Assembly (NCBI RefSeq): GCF_963583255.1 | Contig: NC_084811.1 | Span: 17,254,088 to 17,318,087, forward strand | Direction: 5' to 3' | Source of the DNA: Pyrus communis | Taxonomy: Eukaryota; Streptophyta; Magnoliopsida; Rosales; Rosaceae | DNA length: 64,000 nucleotides | Part shown: in pieces, positions 23,165 through 34,192 of the stretch | How the letters are laid out: each line of letters opens with the position of its first letter | Numbering within the stretch: the first letter of the stretch is position 1 | Position numbers and translations under genes: made by a program | The notes under the pieces: generated by a model | What the model saw: the letters and a program-made list of their open reading frames with translations, nothing else | The model's database searches: none | What the model was told of the DNA's origin: nothing

Positions 23165-23273
23165 ATACTTCTACGGGGTCTCCCCATTCCAGTAATGATG
23201 GTAACGACATCACCCTCGTGCGTATCACGTGATTGCGCTGGAGAATTTGCTAATTGACCAAGGCTGGGTACGA

Positions 23274-24299
23274 TCACAGGACTGTGGGTGTTAACCGGCT
23301 TAACTTACCCCCCGTGAGTTGTACTCCGGAGGCGATTTGGGCGAGTTCATCAGCGTCCGCGTTCCGAATACACGAAATATACTTAAATGTGATCCATTCA
23401 AACGACTCGGCCAAATAGGTGGCGACCATGTGATAGGGCGCCAAAGTACAACTTATGCAACGGAACACGCTATTGAGTTGGTTAATCACTAGTTCAGAAT
23501 CACCAAGGATGAGAATGCGGGATGCTCGTAAATCATGTAAGACGTGGAGGCTGATGATAAGAGCTTCATATTCGGCTTGATTATTTGTACAGCTAAAATC
23601 CAACTTGAGAGAGAAATACCCGCGGTAGTGGTCGGGTGATTGAATGGCAATACCAACACCAGCTGAGGTCAAAGTACTGGAACCATCGAAATGCATAGTC
23701 CAGTGGTTGTCGCGTGTTATGATTAAGGCAATTTCGACGTCGCTGCCCTCAAAACCATAAGGAGAAGGGTGTTGGGCCAAAAAATCGATGAGAGCTTGGC
23801 CTTTGACGGCCTTTTGGGGTACGTACCGTAGACTGAACTCGGACAAAGCTAGTGTCCATTTTCCAATTCGGCCTTTGACGATAGGCCGAGTGAGCATGTA
23901 ACGAATCACATCTGTTTGGGCAATGATTTGCGTAACAGATGAGAGCATGTAGTGTCGAAGTTTTGATGCGGCGAAAAACAAAGCTAAGCAAAGTTTTTCG
24001 ACGAATGAATAGTTGAGCTCCGGCGAATTCAGATTACAGTTGAGATAAAATATAGCTTGTTCACGCCCAACATCGTTATCTTGCGCAAGGAGATAACCAA
24101 TGGATTCAGCAGCTGCTGAAATGTACAGTTTGAGAGGTTTACCGTGACAAGGTGGAACTAGTACGGGTGGTGCTGTTTTATGTTCTTCGCGCCATTCAAA
24201 CTTGTAGGAATCCTTAAGTTTGAGGAGTGTAGAGAATGCTTTCATTTTGCCTGCCGAATTAGAGATGAAGCAGCGAAGAAAATTTATCTTCCCGAGCAA
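23274..24299 (-). pseudogene. Tat-type RNase H plus second (archaeal-like) RNase H
   Basis: The frame starts in the connection region (LGKINFLRCFISNSAGKMKAF). The first RNase H-type region is YISAAAESIGYLLAQ through RHYMLSSVTQIIAQTD. A second RNase H domain follows, starting at MHFDGSSTLTSAGVGIAI, with NNQAEYEALI and GDSELVINQLN carrying acidic active-site positions. A double RNase H is diagnostic of the Tat/Ogre branch. It is separated from the reverse transcriptase by one TAA codon, at about 24307. The reading frame is otherwise long (341 codons). Confidence 0.88.
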
Positions 24300-24308
24300 T
24301 GATTGGAA

Positions 24309-25010
24309 TTACTTCTTGGTTGTCGAGGGTGGAGCGCTAATGATTGCACGAGCTTTATTTTTGTCGACTTCAATGCCGCAATGGTGCACCAAAAACCCTA
24401 AAAAATTACCGGCCGATACACAGAAGGTGCACTTGGCCGGGTTCATTTTTAGATTATTCTTGCGCATGCGGAGGAACGCTTGCCAAAGATCATCCAGGTG
24501 CGTTCGGCGGCTTTTTGATTTCACCACCACATCATCAATATAAACTTCTACGATCGCACCGATCAAGTCGTGGAATATCGTATTCATGGCTCGTTGGTAT
24601 GTGGCGCCGGTGTTCTTGAGGCTGAATGGCATGACAATCCATTCATAGGTATCGAGTGCCCCTGGGTAGCGGAAGGTGGTCTTGTGGAAGTCGGCTTCAG
24701 CAATAAAGATCTGGTTGTAACCGGCATGGCCGTCCATGAAGGATACCAGTTCATGATTGGTTGCGGCATCAATTAGCAAGTCCGAGATTGGCATTGTGTA
24801 TTCATCCTTGGGAGTGGCCAGATTTAAATTATAGAAATCGATGCAAATGCGGAAGGCTCTACTTTTCTTTAACACCGGGACGATATTGGCCAACCATTCA
24901 ACGTACCGAATGGTTCGAATAAACTCGACTTTTAGAAGACGAACTAATTCGTCATTTATGCCAAGTTGTACTTCGGTCGAGAACTGGCGTGGAGGTTGTC
25001 AAAAAGGCTT
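24309..25010 (-). pseudogene. gypsy reverse transcriptase
   Basis: On the minus strand the peptide runs from about LLKVEFIRTIR, then MANIVPVLKKSRAFRICIDF, FMDGHAGYNQIFIAEAD, YEWIVMPFSLKNTGATYQRAM, to the catalytic YIDDVVVKS. Thumb-proximal sequence NPAKCTFCVSAGNFLGFLV follows. The YIDD box is intact, but the upstream part is interrupted and the downstream end has an in-frame TAA before RNase H. Confidence 0.9.
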
Positions 25011-25217
25011 ACACCCGTCCTTGATGCGTAACTAATGTTTGACGAGGTTTCGGTCAAGGCCCGACATCTCATGATAATTCCATGCGAAACAATCTTTAAA
25101 CTCATGAAGCAATTTACAAAGCTTGACCTTCATAGAAGGTGGTAGTAACGCGCTGATAAACAATGGTCGAGGATTATCGGTTGTGCCAACATTGATTTCT
25201 TCCAATGGGTCCTTAAC

Positions 25218-26264
25218 CTAGGGCCGATTGTCTTCGAGTTCGGCCGGTGCGGCCTTAACTTTGTCGAAAGATAGAACGGGGCCGTTATCCGCTTCTACCA
25301 AAAATTCGATTAAGTTTATGCTGGAATGTGGTTGCTTGGCAATAGCGTACCAATGTGCCAGTAGACGTTCCATGGTCGACGAAACCGCTACCTGACGCCT
25401 TTCTTGTTTGGTGGCGTTAATCATCAGCATCGGTAATTAAATCTGCCAAGCCAGTCTCGCCGAATCCTGTTGGACAGTCTTGGCGCCTACCTCGATAGCT
25501 TTCTGTACTGAAATTCTGGTCGGCCGTCCATCCTCGTTAAAACCCTGGAGGGTAATATAGCCGACGTGATCGTCGTAATAGCGAGCCTGAATCATGTTGG
25601 TCTCAAATGGCTGATTATCGGCTGGGTGCACTACGACCGATTTGCCATCCCAAAAGATGAGAACTTGCTATAATAATGAAGGAATGCAACTGGTTTGGTG
25701 GATCCAATCGCGGCTGAGCAATGCATTATAGTCAGTCTTGAAGTCAATTATAAAGAATGTCATCATGTGGTGACGACCGGCAACGTTGACTTCCAACGGA
25801 AGCACTCCTCTGGTTTGAGACTTGTCGCCGATGAAGCTGTTCATCGTTATCCTTGACGGGATAAGCTCGCCATCAGAACGGCGTAATGCCTTCACGACGA
25901 AAATCGGTGTAATGTTGACTATGGCTCCACAGTCGACGAACACCTTAGAAATGGGAAATCCTTCAATATGAGCCGTGACGTATAACGGCTTTAGATGTTG
26001 GAGATTAACAGAGGGGGAACGGGGAAATTGTTCAGCCAGAGCTGCCTTAAGGTTGTCGCCTTTTCGGACTTCCCTATCGTCGTTGTTAGCGACGAAATCC
26101 ACTTGTGTTGCTTCTTTGGCAACTACGTCCCCATCCAAGAAATTTGACTGATGGGTGCTTGGTTGGAACTCAGCCGGTAGGACATGGACCATACTGATCT
26201 CCATATGTGTGAGGATCGAGGGACCCATCGGGTCGTGGTCGTCGTCTTCCAGAGAAGTAAACAT
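25218..26264 (-). pseudogene. aspartic protease and linker of the Tat-type element
   Basis: The frame 26264-25668 contains YVTAHIEGFPISKVFVDCGA followed by IVNITP, the retropepsin active-site region; the usual D-S/T/G-G is here D-C-G. It continues to NALLSRDWIHQTSCIPSLL, a common end of the gypsy protease. Further frames at 25437-25631 and 25218-25430 supply the protease-RT linker (SSINLIEFLVEADNGP). Stops and frame changes separate the three pieces. Confidence 0.75.
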
Positions 26265-26715
26265 AGTATCAGTTGTTGGAGCGTCTTCAATTGGACTTTT
26301 TAGTGCCTCGACATGAACCTGCTCCTGAGGCGTATGGACCGAATCTATCTTATTCTGGTTATCTTCCTCGAACGCGTTTACTGCCGAAGACTTATTTCGT
26401 TCTTGTAGTACTTTACGGGCTTGTTCTTCGTAGGCGATGCGGCATTCCTTGTATCCAGATACGCGTCTAAACGCGCCACCCGGGTTTCCTCATCGGCCGT
26501 AAGGCCGAAAAGAGATACAACTGAGAAAACTTCAAAATGATATCGCAAATGCTGAAGGTCTTCGAGTGAAAAAGGTAATTCGGTGGTGTCGATATCTATG
26601 TAGGGATCGACCTCAAAGTCGAGGACACGAGCCTCCCGTATATGCTAGAACCTAGCTTTCATTGTTGGGTCGGAAGTTTTTTGGATAATTTGCTCGGCAT
26701 CAGGGCAAGTTAGTG

Positions 26716-28278
26716 TTAGGTCGAGGGTTTCCTGACATGCCTTGGGTAGTTCATACAAGTCATTGGTGGAATATTCTTATGAAACTCCCGCATGTACTCC
26801 AAGGATTCACCGAGGAATAGAGAGTGTAGATTGCGCCGTACCTTGACTAACGGTTCTAGCGGTGGTAGCAGAGAAAGTTTCCTTTCGGCCTCTTGTCTAA
26901 AATGCTCGAGACGAGCTCTCGTTTCCCCAGGCCAAAGAATGAGCTTGATGTGTTCCTCAGACTCTTCAATGGTGGTCTCAAAGTCACGAGCAGCTGCCTT
27001 TTTCCCTTCGAGTAATTCGGTCATGGTAGTCGGGGTCGGATGATCGTCAACGCTTCCTACGGCTCTTTTGGCTGCCACCGGGTAGCAGAGTTGGCCTGCG
27101 CTTCTTGTCGTCGAGGCATGCAATCTATCCGCTGGCGACGACGTTCTTGAGATTTAGACAACATCATATATAGGTCGGTTGGAGAATTGTAACTGTACCA
27201 ACGTTGGTCTCGTGGCTTGGGCGGTTTGAAAGTTTTTCGATCGACTGACGAACCCAAATTGTTGGCATTGCGCGAGTAATAATCTTCATTATAAAATGGT
27301 GCGTCAAAGTTAAGACGCCGCCTAACCAAGGCCTGGTATTTTGTATGTACTTGTGGGCTAAGTCTTTCAAACACTTGGCGTCGTGAACCGTTGCTGAGTT
27401 CCTTTGGCGATTTTGTAAAGGTCGTGGAAAGCTTACCCTGTCAGTGAAAAGTTGAACATCCGTAGTTTATAGAAGTCACTATTGACGTCTCCACATTGCA
27501 CTGTGAACTGAGCCACATGTTCTAACGAGGATAAGGACGATTCTCCGGCGAACAGACTGAAATCGGGGATCTTGAAGCCTCGCAGGTATTCGAACCTTTC
27601 TACATAAGCTGGGTATGGGTGGATGAATTTTGGGAACTTTGGCCTCTTTTTTAGGGCGAAGACGATCATTCTTTGGACCTCGGTCACATTGACGGATGCT
27701 GCTTCTTTTCCCTGGCTTGGTCCGTCAGATCTATTGCCTGATCCGCCTCTTTTCTCTAAGTCAATTGGATGTAGCCGAGCGAACCCTTTCTCGGCTTGTA
27801 CTGGAACATTTGTAAAAGAAGGCTGCTGAGGTTGGCCGACCTGGCCATCTTCAAAGGCTTTACTAACCAACAGTTCAAGCATCTTGGTCTGTGTGTCGCT
27901 GTTGCTTCATATTGCTTGTAGTAAATCATTCATTTTTTGGCCAATTGACTGGTCAACCTGTCGATATTGTTCATCGAGTCGTCTCCGAAGAAATGACCTA
28001 GTTGGCGGATCAGAACCCTCCCCACCATCTTCGTCGCAATCTTCCACTATTCCTTCAACGAAAATGCTTGCTATTTGGTTAGGAACTTCTGGGTTGCGAG
28101 GTTGTCCGCCGAGACAGATTTCATTATCTCGGCGTGTCACACTTGTAGCCTCAGGCGGCTTAACAATGATCCGATTTTTTGCCTGATGCAAATCCTGCCC
28201 AAGGCCTTGCACTGGTAAGTCAGTTGTTGACTTTCCCATGATTGTTTTCTTTTTTACGGATCGTGTCTCAATGGTCAT
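26716..28278 (-). pseudogene. gag: Tat-type gag, broken
   Basis: The likely start is the ATG at 28276-28278 (MTIETRSVKKKTIMGK), about 40 bp inside the 5' LTR. The frame runs to a stop at 27907-27909 and resumes in the same frame (27882-27433), including KRPKFPKFIHPYPAYVERFE and SSLEHVAQFTVQCG, the usual Tat capsid region. It then shifts frame at about 27400 to FYNEDYYSRNANNLG and FKPPKPRDQRWYSYNSPTDL (27374-27057), and shifts again for 27123-26716. Order and content match one Gag polyprotein. No zinc knuckle was recognised. Confidence 0.82.
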
Positions 28279-28299
28279 GAAGTCCGAAGGTCTAGCACA

Positions 28300-28322
28300 A
28301 GGTCCCACTGGGCGTGCCAAAA
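28300..28322 (-). other. probable primer-binding site of the Tat-type element
   Basis: Immediately inside the 5' LTR the minus strand reads TTGGCACGCCCAGTGGGAC. Starting TGG, which pairs with a tRNA CCA end, fits a primer-binding site. I do not assign the tRNA with certainty. Confidence 0.55.
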
Positions 28323-29453
28323 TGTTGACTCTAAAAATTACAGAACCTACGTGGCGCACAGGCCGAGTAACTAATAAGCTAACTACGTCTTTCGCTTGAA
28401 TGCAGGGCGTGCCAACTCGTCGGTCGAGCTCGGGCGAGGAGTAAAATTCGGTGATGTCGCGTTGAGCGTGTTGCTGACTTCTTTATCTCGGGACTGCAAC
28501 CGAGGAAAGAACACTCGGTCTTTGGGTTCTAGAGCCTAAAGACAAGGCTGCTGGTTCTGCGAAGTTCACAAATCGCCGACGCCCGATTCGATCACCGTAA
28601 TTATATTCGTAAAAGTATAAGCACGTCGAATCGACACCAGATTATACAGACACAAATATTCAAAGGTGATGTATGCCTTAATGGTGAACATGGTTCGGCC
28701 ATCAGAATGCCGAACTCTAAAACTCACTTGTGAATATCCAATCATAAAATCACTCGACGTCCGGTACGCCGAATGTTGTAACTCGTAACACCTTACTTCG
28801 TCGAGAGGGCTGATAAGATGACCCCTGCCAATAAGGATTTGAAAACCCTTCTCGGCCGAGACTTGGATGGGTAACCAGTCGGCCTCAATGCAGTGTTGTG
28901 TATCCAAACTGAAGGTGCTCCTCGGTCGGCTGATTCTACAGCAACAGTGCTGTTTATCCAAACTGAAGGTGTTCGCCGATTGCCTCCACAGTGCTGTTTA
29001 TCCAAACTAAAGGTGTGTCGGCGGCAAAAAGAAAAAGAAAAATCTTAAGATGTTTGAGAGGTTTTGCGCAGGGCAATTGTATGTTGAATTGAATGTCCTT
29101 CATTGTTGCATGATTTCTTGTATTTATAGCACCAACTCCTTGAGATCGAATTAAACCCCTATCTGGATTAGGAGTCCTTGCTCCGTTCCAACTTTGCTTC
29201 AAACAACCCTACTCCCATTAGGACTTTGAACTCACCCCCATTCGGGGCTTTATTCATTACTGGTCGAGAATCCTAGTTGCACGGGGACTTCCTCGACCCT
29301 CTTTGCTTATCTGGACTACTCCTTTTTGCGATAGGACTCGACCATCCCTGCTAAATGGTCCAGAATCATCAGGCAGCCCATAGCATTTTGACATAGCTTT
29401 GGGCCGAGCACAAACCTACACTCGGCCCAACAATATTATTTTGAGTCCAAACA
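28323..29453 (-). repeat. 5' LTR of the Tat-type element
   Basis: 1131 bp, TG...CA. It has the same length as its partner at 16731-17861 and is clearly diverged from it. Confidence 0.93.
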
Positions 29454-29458
29454 ATTAC

Positions 29459-30654
29459 ACTTGTCGAGCAACAGAAGTTTTGAATAGTAAGTTAAAATAA
29501 TTTAGAAATCTCTTGTCATTGCAAATTGATTTTGAATAAGCTACTTCAAATACACCAGCCTTAAGTATCACTTTACTCCATACTTTTGCAACTAAATCAC
29601 TTCCTTCCTGACCTGGGCAATGAGAGTTGACAGACTTGGGTAATGTGACACACAAAATAAAAGTCCAAGGGGATAATGAATTTAGTTATATTAATTCCAA
29701 AAGGTGGATCAAAGTAAGGAAGTGGACCTTAGCAAGGGTGTTTCAGTCGTGTAGTAACAATGCTTTGGCATATAAGACTCGGCAACCCGGAAGAAAGAAA
29801 GGAATAATTTTCAAAGGGCCGAAGAGCATTTGATGCTTAAGTTAGCCAAGATTGATAAATGACGATTGCCTGGATAAGCTAACAATGACCGTTGTATATC
29901 GATGGAGATACTCTAGGGACATTATTGTGGTGGTGACACGTGTCCCCAAGAGAGGGGCCACCAAGTTGGAAGATTGTAGAGTTGCCTAGCAGTGGCTTGT
30001 TTTTACGTGGGTTTACTCCCCATGTGTTGGAGGTGCGGTATGCCTTGACATGTGGTGCAGGATGAAGTGTCAGAAGGTGTGTGTTGGCAACTATAGTGAA
30101 GATTTAGTAGTTCATGTATCGACCATACAAACAGTTGCAAAAGTAGGGACTGAAGCGATACTTTTGTGATTGTTAAATGATATTTGATATTATTGGCGTG
30201 AGGCAACTTTCCTATTAAATTTGTAATCAAAAGAGATTTCCTCCTTGAATAGGGATGTCATGTACCTAGACGTGCTTGAACTTGTATATATATATATATA
30301 TGTTTTCTCCTTGAGAGAAAAATAGAACACAACGATTCAAACCCTAAAACTCTCATATAGTTTTACACTTTTATCTTGACATCACAAGTAGTTTTGGCCT
30401 GTTTTCCCCTAAAAAAAACCCTAAACCTGAAAAACCTATTCTTGCCGTGTAGCTTCATTGGTTGCTGATCCCCCAAACTTGTAGATTGTCTTGTGATTTA
30501 GACAATTAGTCCTACCCAAAACCAAAATTTACCTTGTGCATGCTTTGTGTTTTTTAAGTAGCACAAAAATTCTAATCCTTGCCATGCAGCTTGTTCTTAG
30601 CAGTCGACACTGAAAATCTTAAACCTAAGCCTACTGCATCAATCTGTTGCAACC
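29459..30654. other. non-coding DNA, perhaps containing the copia 5' LTR
   Basis: No domain is seen. A TA run at about 30284-30302 acting as a TATA region, followed by GAGAGAAAAATAGAACAC, resembles a copia LTR promoter and lies about 350 bp before the copia ORF. I found neither its exact ends nor a primer-binding site. Confidence 0.35.
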
Positions 30655-31718
30655 ATGGAAGAGAAGACAATATTGTCTCTTGTTGATTAAGTATCCCTCT
30701 TTGATGATCGGGATGATTCAGAAAATTCGGAAAAAGTCTTAACTGTGCCTAAAGATTGTGACTCCGGTTGGATTATTAATTATGGGGGGGCTACTGACCA
30801 CATGACATAGGACAAGTCTCTCTTTCAACCCATGTTTCCTCCTCTAAAAGAGTCTTGCCACTACCAATGAAGATGTTATCTCAGTAACAGGGGGTTTGTT
30901 TTATTGCATTCGCCCCATTTTTATCTTTACATAATACCTTGCATATTTCGACATTATCAAATCATCTTTTATCAGTCGGTCAAGTTATCGAACAACTGGA
31001 TGTACCGTAATGTTTTCCTTTTTTTTTTTTTTTTTTTTTTTCTGCTTACTTAAGGATATCCGGATAATGGCTATAATTGGGCATGTTACTAAGCAAAGAG
31101 GGTTGTATTATGTTGACTTACTAAGCAAAGAGGGTTGTATTATGTTGACGATGTGGCTCCCAACAGAGTGAATCAAGTACACAGTGGGAATGGTGACAAA
31201 ATTAAGAAGATTTTGTTATGGCATCGACAACTTGGGCATGCCTCGTTTGGCTATTTATGGAAGTTGATTCCGCCATTATTTACTGGTATTTTAGACTCTG
31301 AACTAGAGTGTCATGTATGTACTCTAACAAAGAGCCATCGAACCTTTTATCCATTGAGTTCCACTAAAACAACTGTTCCTTTTGTATAAATGCATTCTGA
31401 TGTGTAGAGTCCCTCCCCCATTTCAACTCTACAAGGATTTAATGGTTTGTGTTATCTGTGGATGATTATACTAGGATGACTTGGCTATAGAGCGACGTTA
31501 CTGCAATTGTCAAGAACTTTCATTAGATGGTTCCAACTCAATTTTTGCTTCCTATTAAATTGTTTTGCTCCGATAATGAAAGTGATTATGTTAATGATGA
31601 ATTGTCTTAATTTTTCTAAGAGCGAGGCATCTTACATGGAACCACTTGTCCTCAAACACCTCACTAGAATAGGGTGGCAAAATGGAAAATTGACGTATTC
31701 TTAAGACAACGATGGCAC
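30655..31718 (+). pseudogene. Ty1/copia pol, first part (protease, GAG-pre-integrase, integrase)
   Basis: From ATG 30655 the frame reads MEEKTILSLVD(stop), then SGWIINYGGATDHMT, the copia protease site with its D-S-G motif altered. LLSVGQVIEQLD-type sequence follows after a poly(T) stretch. Then 31135-31389 reads LWHRQLGHASFGYL...LECHVCTLTKSHRTF, an intact HHCC GAG-pre-integrase zinc motif. The integrase core follows with shifts and stops (VDDYTRMTWL-like, then KLFCSDNESDYVNDELS with the second catalytic Asp, then WQNGKLTYS where an NGVAE-type motif should be). It breaks at 31718, where a solo LTR sits. Confidence 0.82.
31086..31149 (+). repeat. 32-bp perfect tandem duplication in copia pol
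   Basis: Two identical 32-bp units (31086-31117 and 31118-31149) cover the LTKQRGLYYVD region. Since 32 is not a multiple of 3, the duplication shifts the frame. Confidence 0.9.
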
Positions 31719-33139
31719 TGATGCGAGTTTTACTTGACACTCAAATTAAACCCTCATTTGACAATTGTAGTAGAATGGATAAGTGAGGGATCATTCTAGA
31801 CCGGGGATTAGGAGGGCTTTAGGTGTATGTGGAATGGAGTAGGGAGTGGTTGGAGATGGAAGAGTGAAGAGAAAATATGCAGAAAATGAAGTGGGACTCA
31901 CGGCAATGGATGTGTATTTGTGTTGTGTGAAGTGTTGTGAATGGAAATATGAGATATGAATTGAATGGGGAGTGAATGAATGAATGCTAGGGTATTTATA
32001 GGGGTAGTGGAGGGAACATATGGCTGTTTGTTTAAGCATTTGTGTGGAGGAATGATGGCAAAACAGCTAGGACACATGTGAAAACTGGAATTGCACAAGG
32101 GGAGCAAAGGGAACCCACGGCAATTAGAGTTTGTTTGATGATGATGCATGTGATAGGTGGGAACAAAGGGTGAAACATGGCACAAGGGGGCTTGAATGAA
32201 TGATTGAATGTGCATGTGGATTTAAAGAATGAATGGTGGTGTAATGATGAAGTGAATGCATGTGGAATTAAAAGGAGGAAAGCTGAAATTGTGAAGGGAA
32301 GGCACGGCAATGTGTTTTGTAAAAGGGAAGATGGTGTGTGAATGCATGTGATTGTAATGTTTGTTGGTTAAAGATGCATGTGGATGTATTATACAATGGG
32401 AAAGTATGTGATTGAATTAAAGGATGCAAAGTGAATGAATCATGAATCATTGTGGATGAAAGGTGGAAGTGCATGTGTTGATGACTAGGTTAGTGGGTGG
32501 AAATCTGAAAATGGCATATAGGAATGGGAGCTCACGGTTTGAATGTGTAAAGTGTGTGTGAATGCATGTGAAGATGCAATAAATAATGCATGTAGGGTTA
32601 GGAAATAATGAAGAAATGCATGTGAGATGTTTGGAAAGGAATAAAGAATGAATGGTGGAAATGTGAGTGAATGATGTGCATGTGTGAGAATGCATGTGGA
32701 ATTAAGAGGAGTATGGAAGTGAAATAAATGAATGATATGTTAAGTGATAAGTGAATGATATGTGGTGAGTGATAAGTGAATGGTTTGATAAGTGATAAAT
32801 GAACTAGTTTAAAGGGCTAGGGTTTAAGTACATAGAATGGGCCTAAAATAGGTTGGTTTGTATGGCATAATGTGTTATGTGATTGGGTTAGGGCCATTGT
32901 TTTGTGTCTTCAAGTGCATACAAGGCCTTCAAATTCGTCCATCCTCTTGGCTCCATGGATAAGCTATCCAATCCATGCCCAAAAATGCTCCAAATGGCCT
33001 CAAAATGCACTTACTTGCTCCCTAGGCCCTTAGAACCTGAAAACACACAAAAGAAGCATAAAGGACTAAAATAACGAGAGAAACATAACGTAAATACACG
33101 AGAACAAGCCATTTAAGTCGCATGAATATGCTCCTATCA
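31719..33139 (-). mobile_element. solo LTR of the Athila-like family inside copia integrase
   Basis: GGCAC at 31714-31718 and 33140-33144 flanks a 1421-bp unit. On the minus strand it begins TGATAGGAGCATATTCATGC and ends CTCGCATCA-like, the same ends as the LTRs at 36346 and 44794. It lacks the ~1.1 kb present in LTR1 at about 37865-38980, so it is a shorter variant. A minus-strand TATAAATA (31993-32000) is retained. Removing it and one target copy rejoins copia integrase sequence (ALLIESLVSQYYWADA). Confidence 0.92.
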
Positions 33140-33144
33140 GGCAC

Positions 33145-33831
33145 TTCTCATTGAATCCCTTGTTTCGCAATATTATTGGGCTGATGCAGCTACATATACT
33201 GGTTGCATGATTATCGAATGCCCTCCAAAGTGCTTTATTTGGCACTCCTCTGGCAGGATTAGCAGATCGTGTGCCTTTGCCCTCTTCCCTCAATCTCACC
33301 CCTCGTATTTTTAAGTGTTTCGCGTATGTTCATCTTCACAAGAATCATGTGCTCCAAGAAAGAGATAACACTTCCTATTGAAGCCGCTGCTCTATAATAT
33401 TATTGGACCAATGCAGTTACATATATCGTTTACGTGGTTACCGAATGCCCTCCGAAGGACTTTATTTTTGCATTCCTTTAGCAGTGTTAGCAGATCATGT
33501 GTCTTTGCCTGCTTTCCTCAATCTCAACCCTTGTATTTTTAGGTATGCCGCATATGTTCATATTCACAGGAATCAGTGCTCCAAGCTTGACCCTTTTGCA
33601 GTGAAATGTGTTTATTTAGGCTTTGCTCCGCAACAAAAAGGCTACCGGTGCTATCATTCTTTATCCCATAGACTTTACGTCACTATGGTTGTTACATTCT
33701 CAGAATCAGAGATTTTATTTTCTCCGGATGAATCCAATCATGTCTTTCAGAGGGAGACAACTTATGAAATTTGGTATACAATGATAGGGTTAGAAGAAAA
33801 AATTACCGAACAGCAGCCAACTGTAGATTAG
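33145..33831 (+). pseudogene. Ty1/copia pol, second part with internal duplication
   Basis: Continuation of the integrase after the solo LTR: ESLVSQYYWADAATYT is the copia (P)xxxWxEAVxTAxYL region. Sequence then occurs twice: 33145-33375 and 33376-33610 are two diverged versions of one segment (ECPPKxF, then CVFACFPQS, then VHLHKN/VHIHRN). The second flows into CSKLDPFAVKCVYLGFAPQQ KGYRCYH and VTMVVTFSESEILF, the standard copia integrase C-terminal region, which stays open from 33403 to 33828. Reverse transcriptase and RNase H are missing; the element is cut at 34192. Confidence 0.82.
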
Positions 33832-34020
33832 TAGGCTGCCACCGAACAATTGTCTGACTAGCAGTTAGCAACCAAATAGCAGCTGTCTAATCAACAGGCA
33901 GCCACCTGACATCAGTTGTCTGATAAGCACGCAGCTATTGAACAATAAATGTCTAATTAGCATACAACTACCGAACAACAGCTGTCTGATTAGCACACAA
34001 CCTACCAAATAGCAACAAGC
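33801..34020 (+). repeat. 33-bp coding minisatellite (11-codon units)
   Basis: About six degenerate units encode TEQQLSDQQAA-like peptides in frame with the upstream copia ORF (TEQQPTVD, ATEQLSD, QLSNQQAA, HQLSDKHAA, TEQQLSD). Several Gln codons now read TAG or TAA. This is low-complexity coding sequence between integrase and the missing reverse transcriptase. Confidence 0.75.
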
Positions 34021-34192
34021 TACTTATCAACAACAACCTACTGATAAAAAAAGCCATATGATTTCAGACATTAGCTTGACCAATTCCTTATATCAGCAGA
34101 ACAACCAACTTCTGAGGTAACTGCCTCATCTCACACACTTGTACCCACTCACGAGTCCATGGATACCCCTGAGGCAAGTATTTCAGAACATA

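Larger units (their letters stand above)
16726..29458 (-). mobile_element. Tat-type Ty3/gypsy retrotransposon, full length, decayed
   Basis: ATTAC at 16726-16730 and 29454-29458 flanks a 12,723-bp element (16731-29453). LTRs are 16731-17861 and 28323-29453, each exactly 1131 bp, beginning TGTTGACTCT and ending CCAAACA. Gag, protease, reverse transcriptase, RNase H and integrase lie in that order on the minus strand, so the right LTR is the 5' one. The second RNase H domain between RNase H and integrase and a large antisense gene between pol and the 3' LTR are marks of the Tat group. By eye roughly a tenth of positions differ across the first ~290 bp of the two LTRs, so the insertion is not recent. 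Confidence 0.93.
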
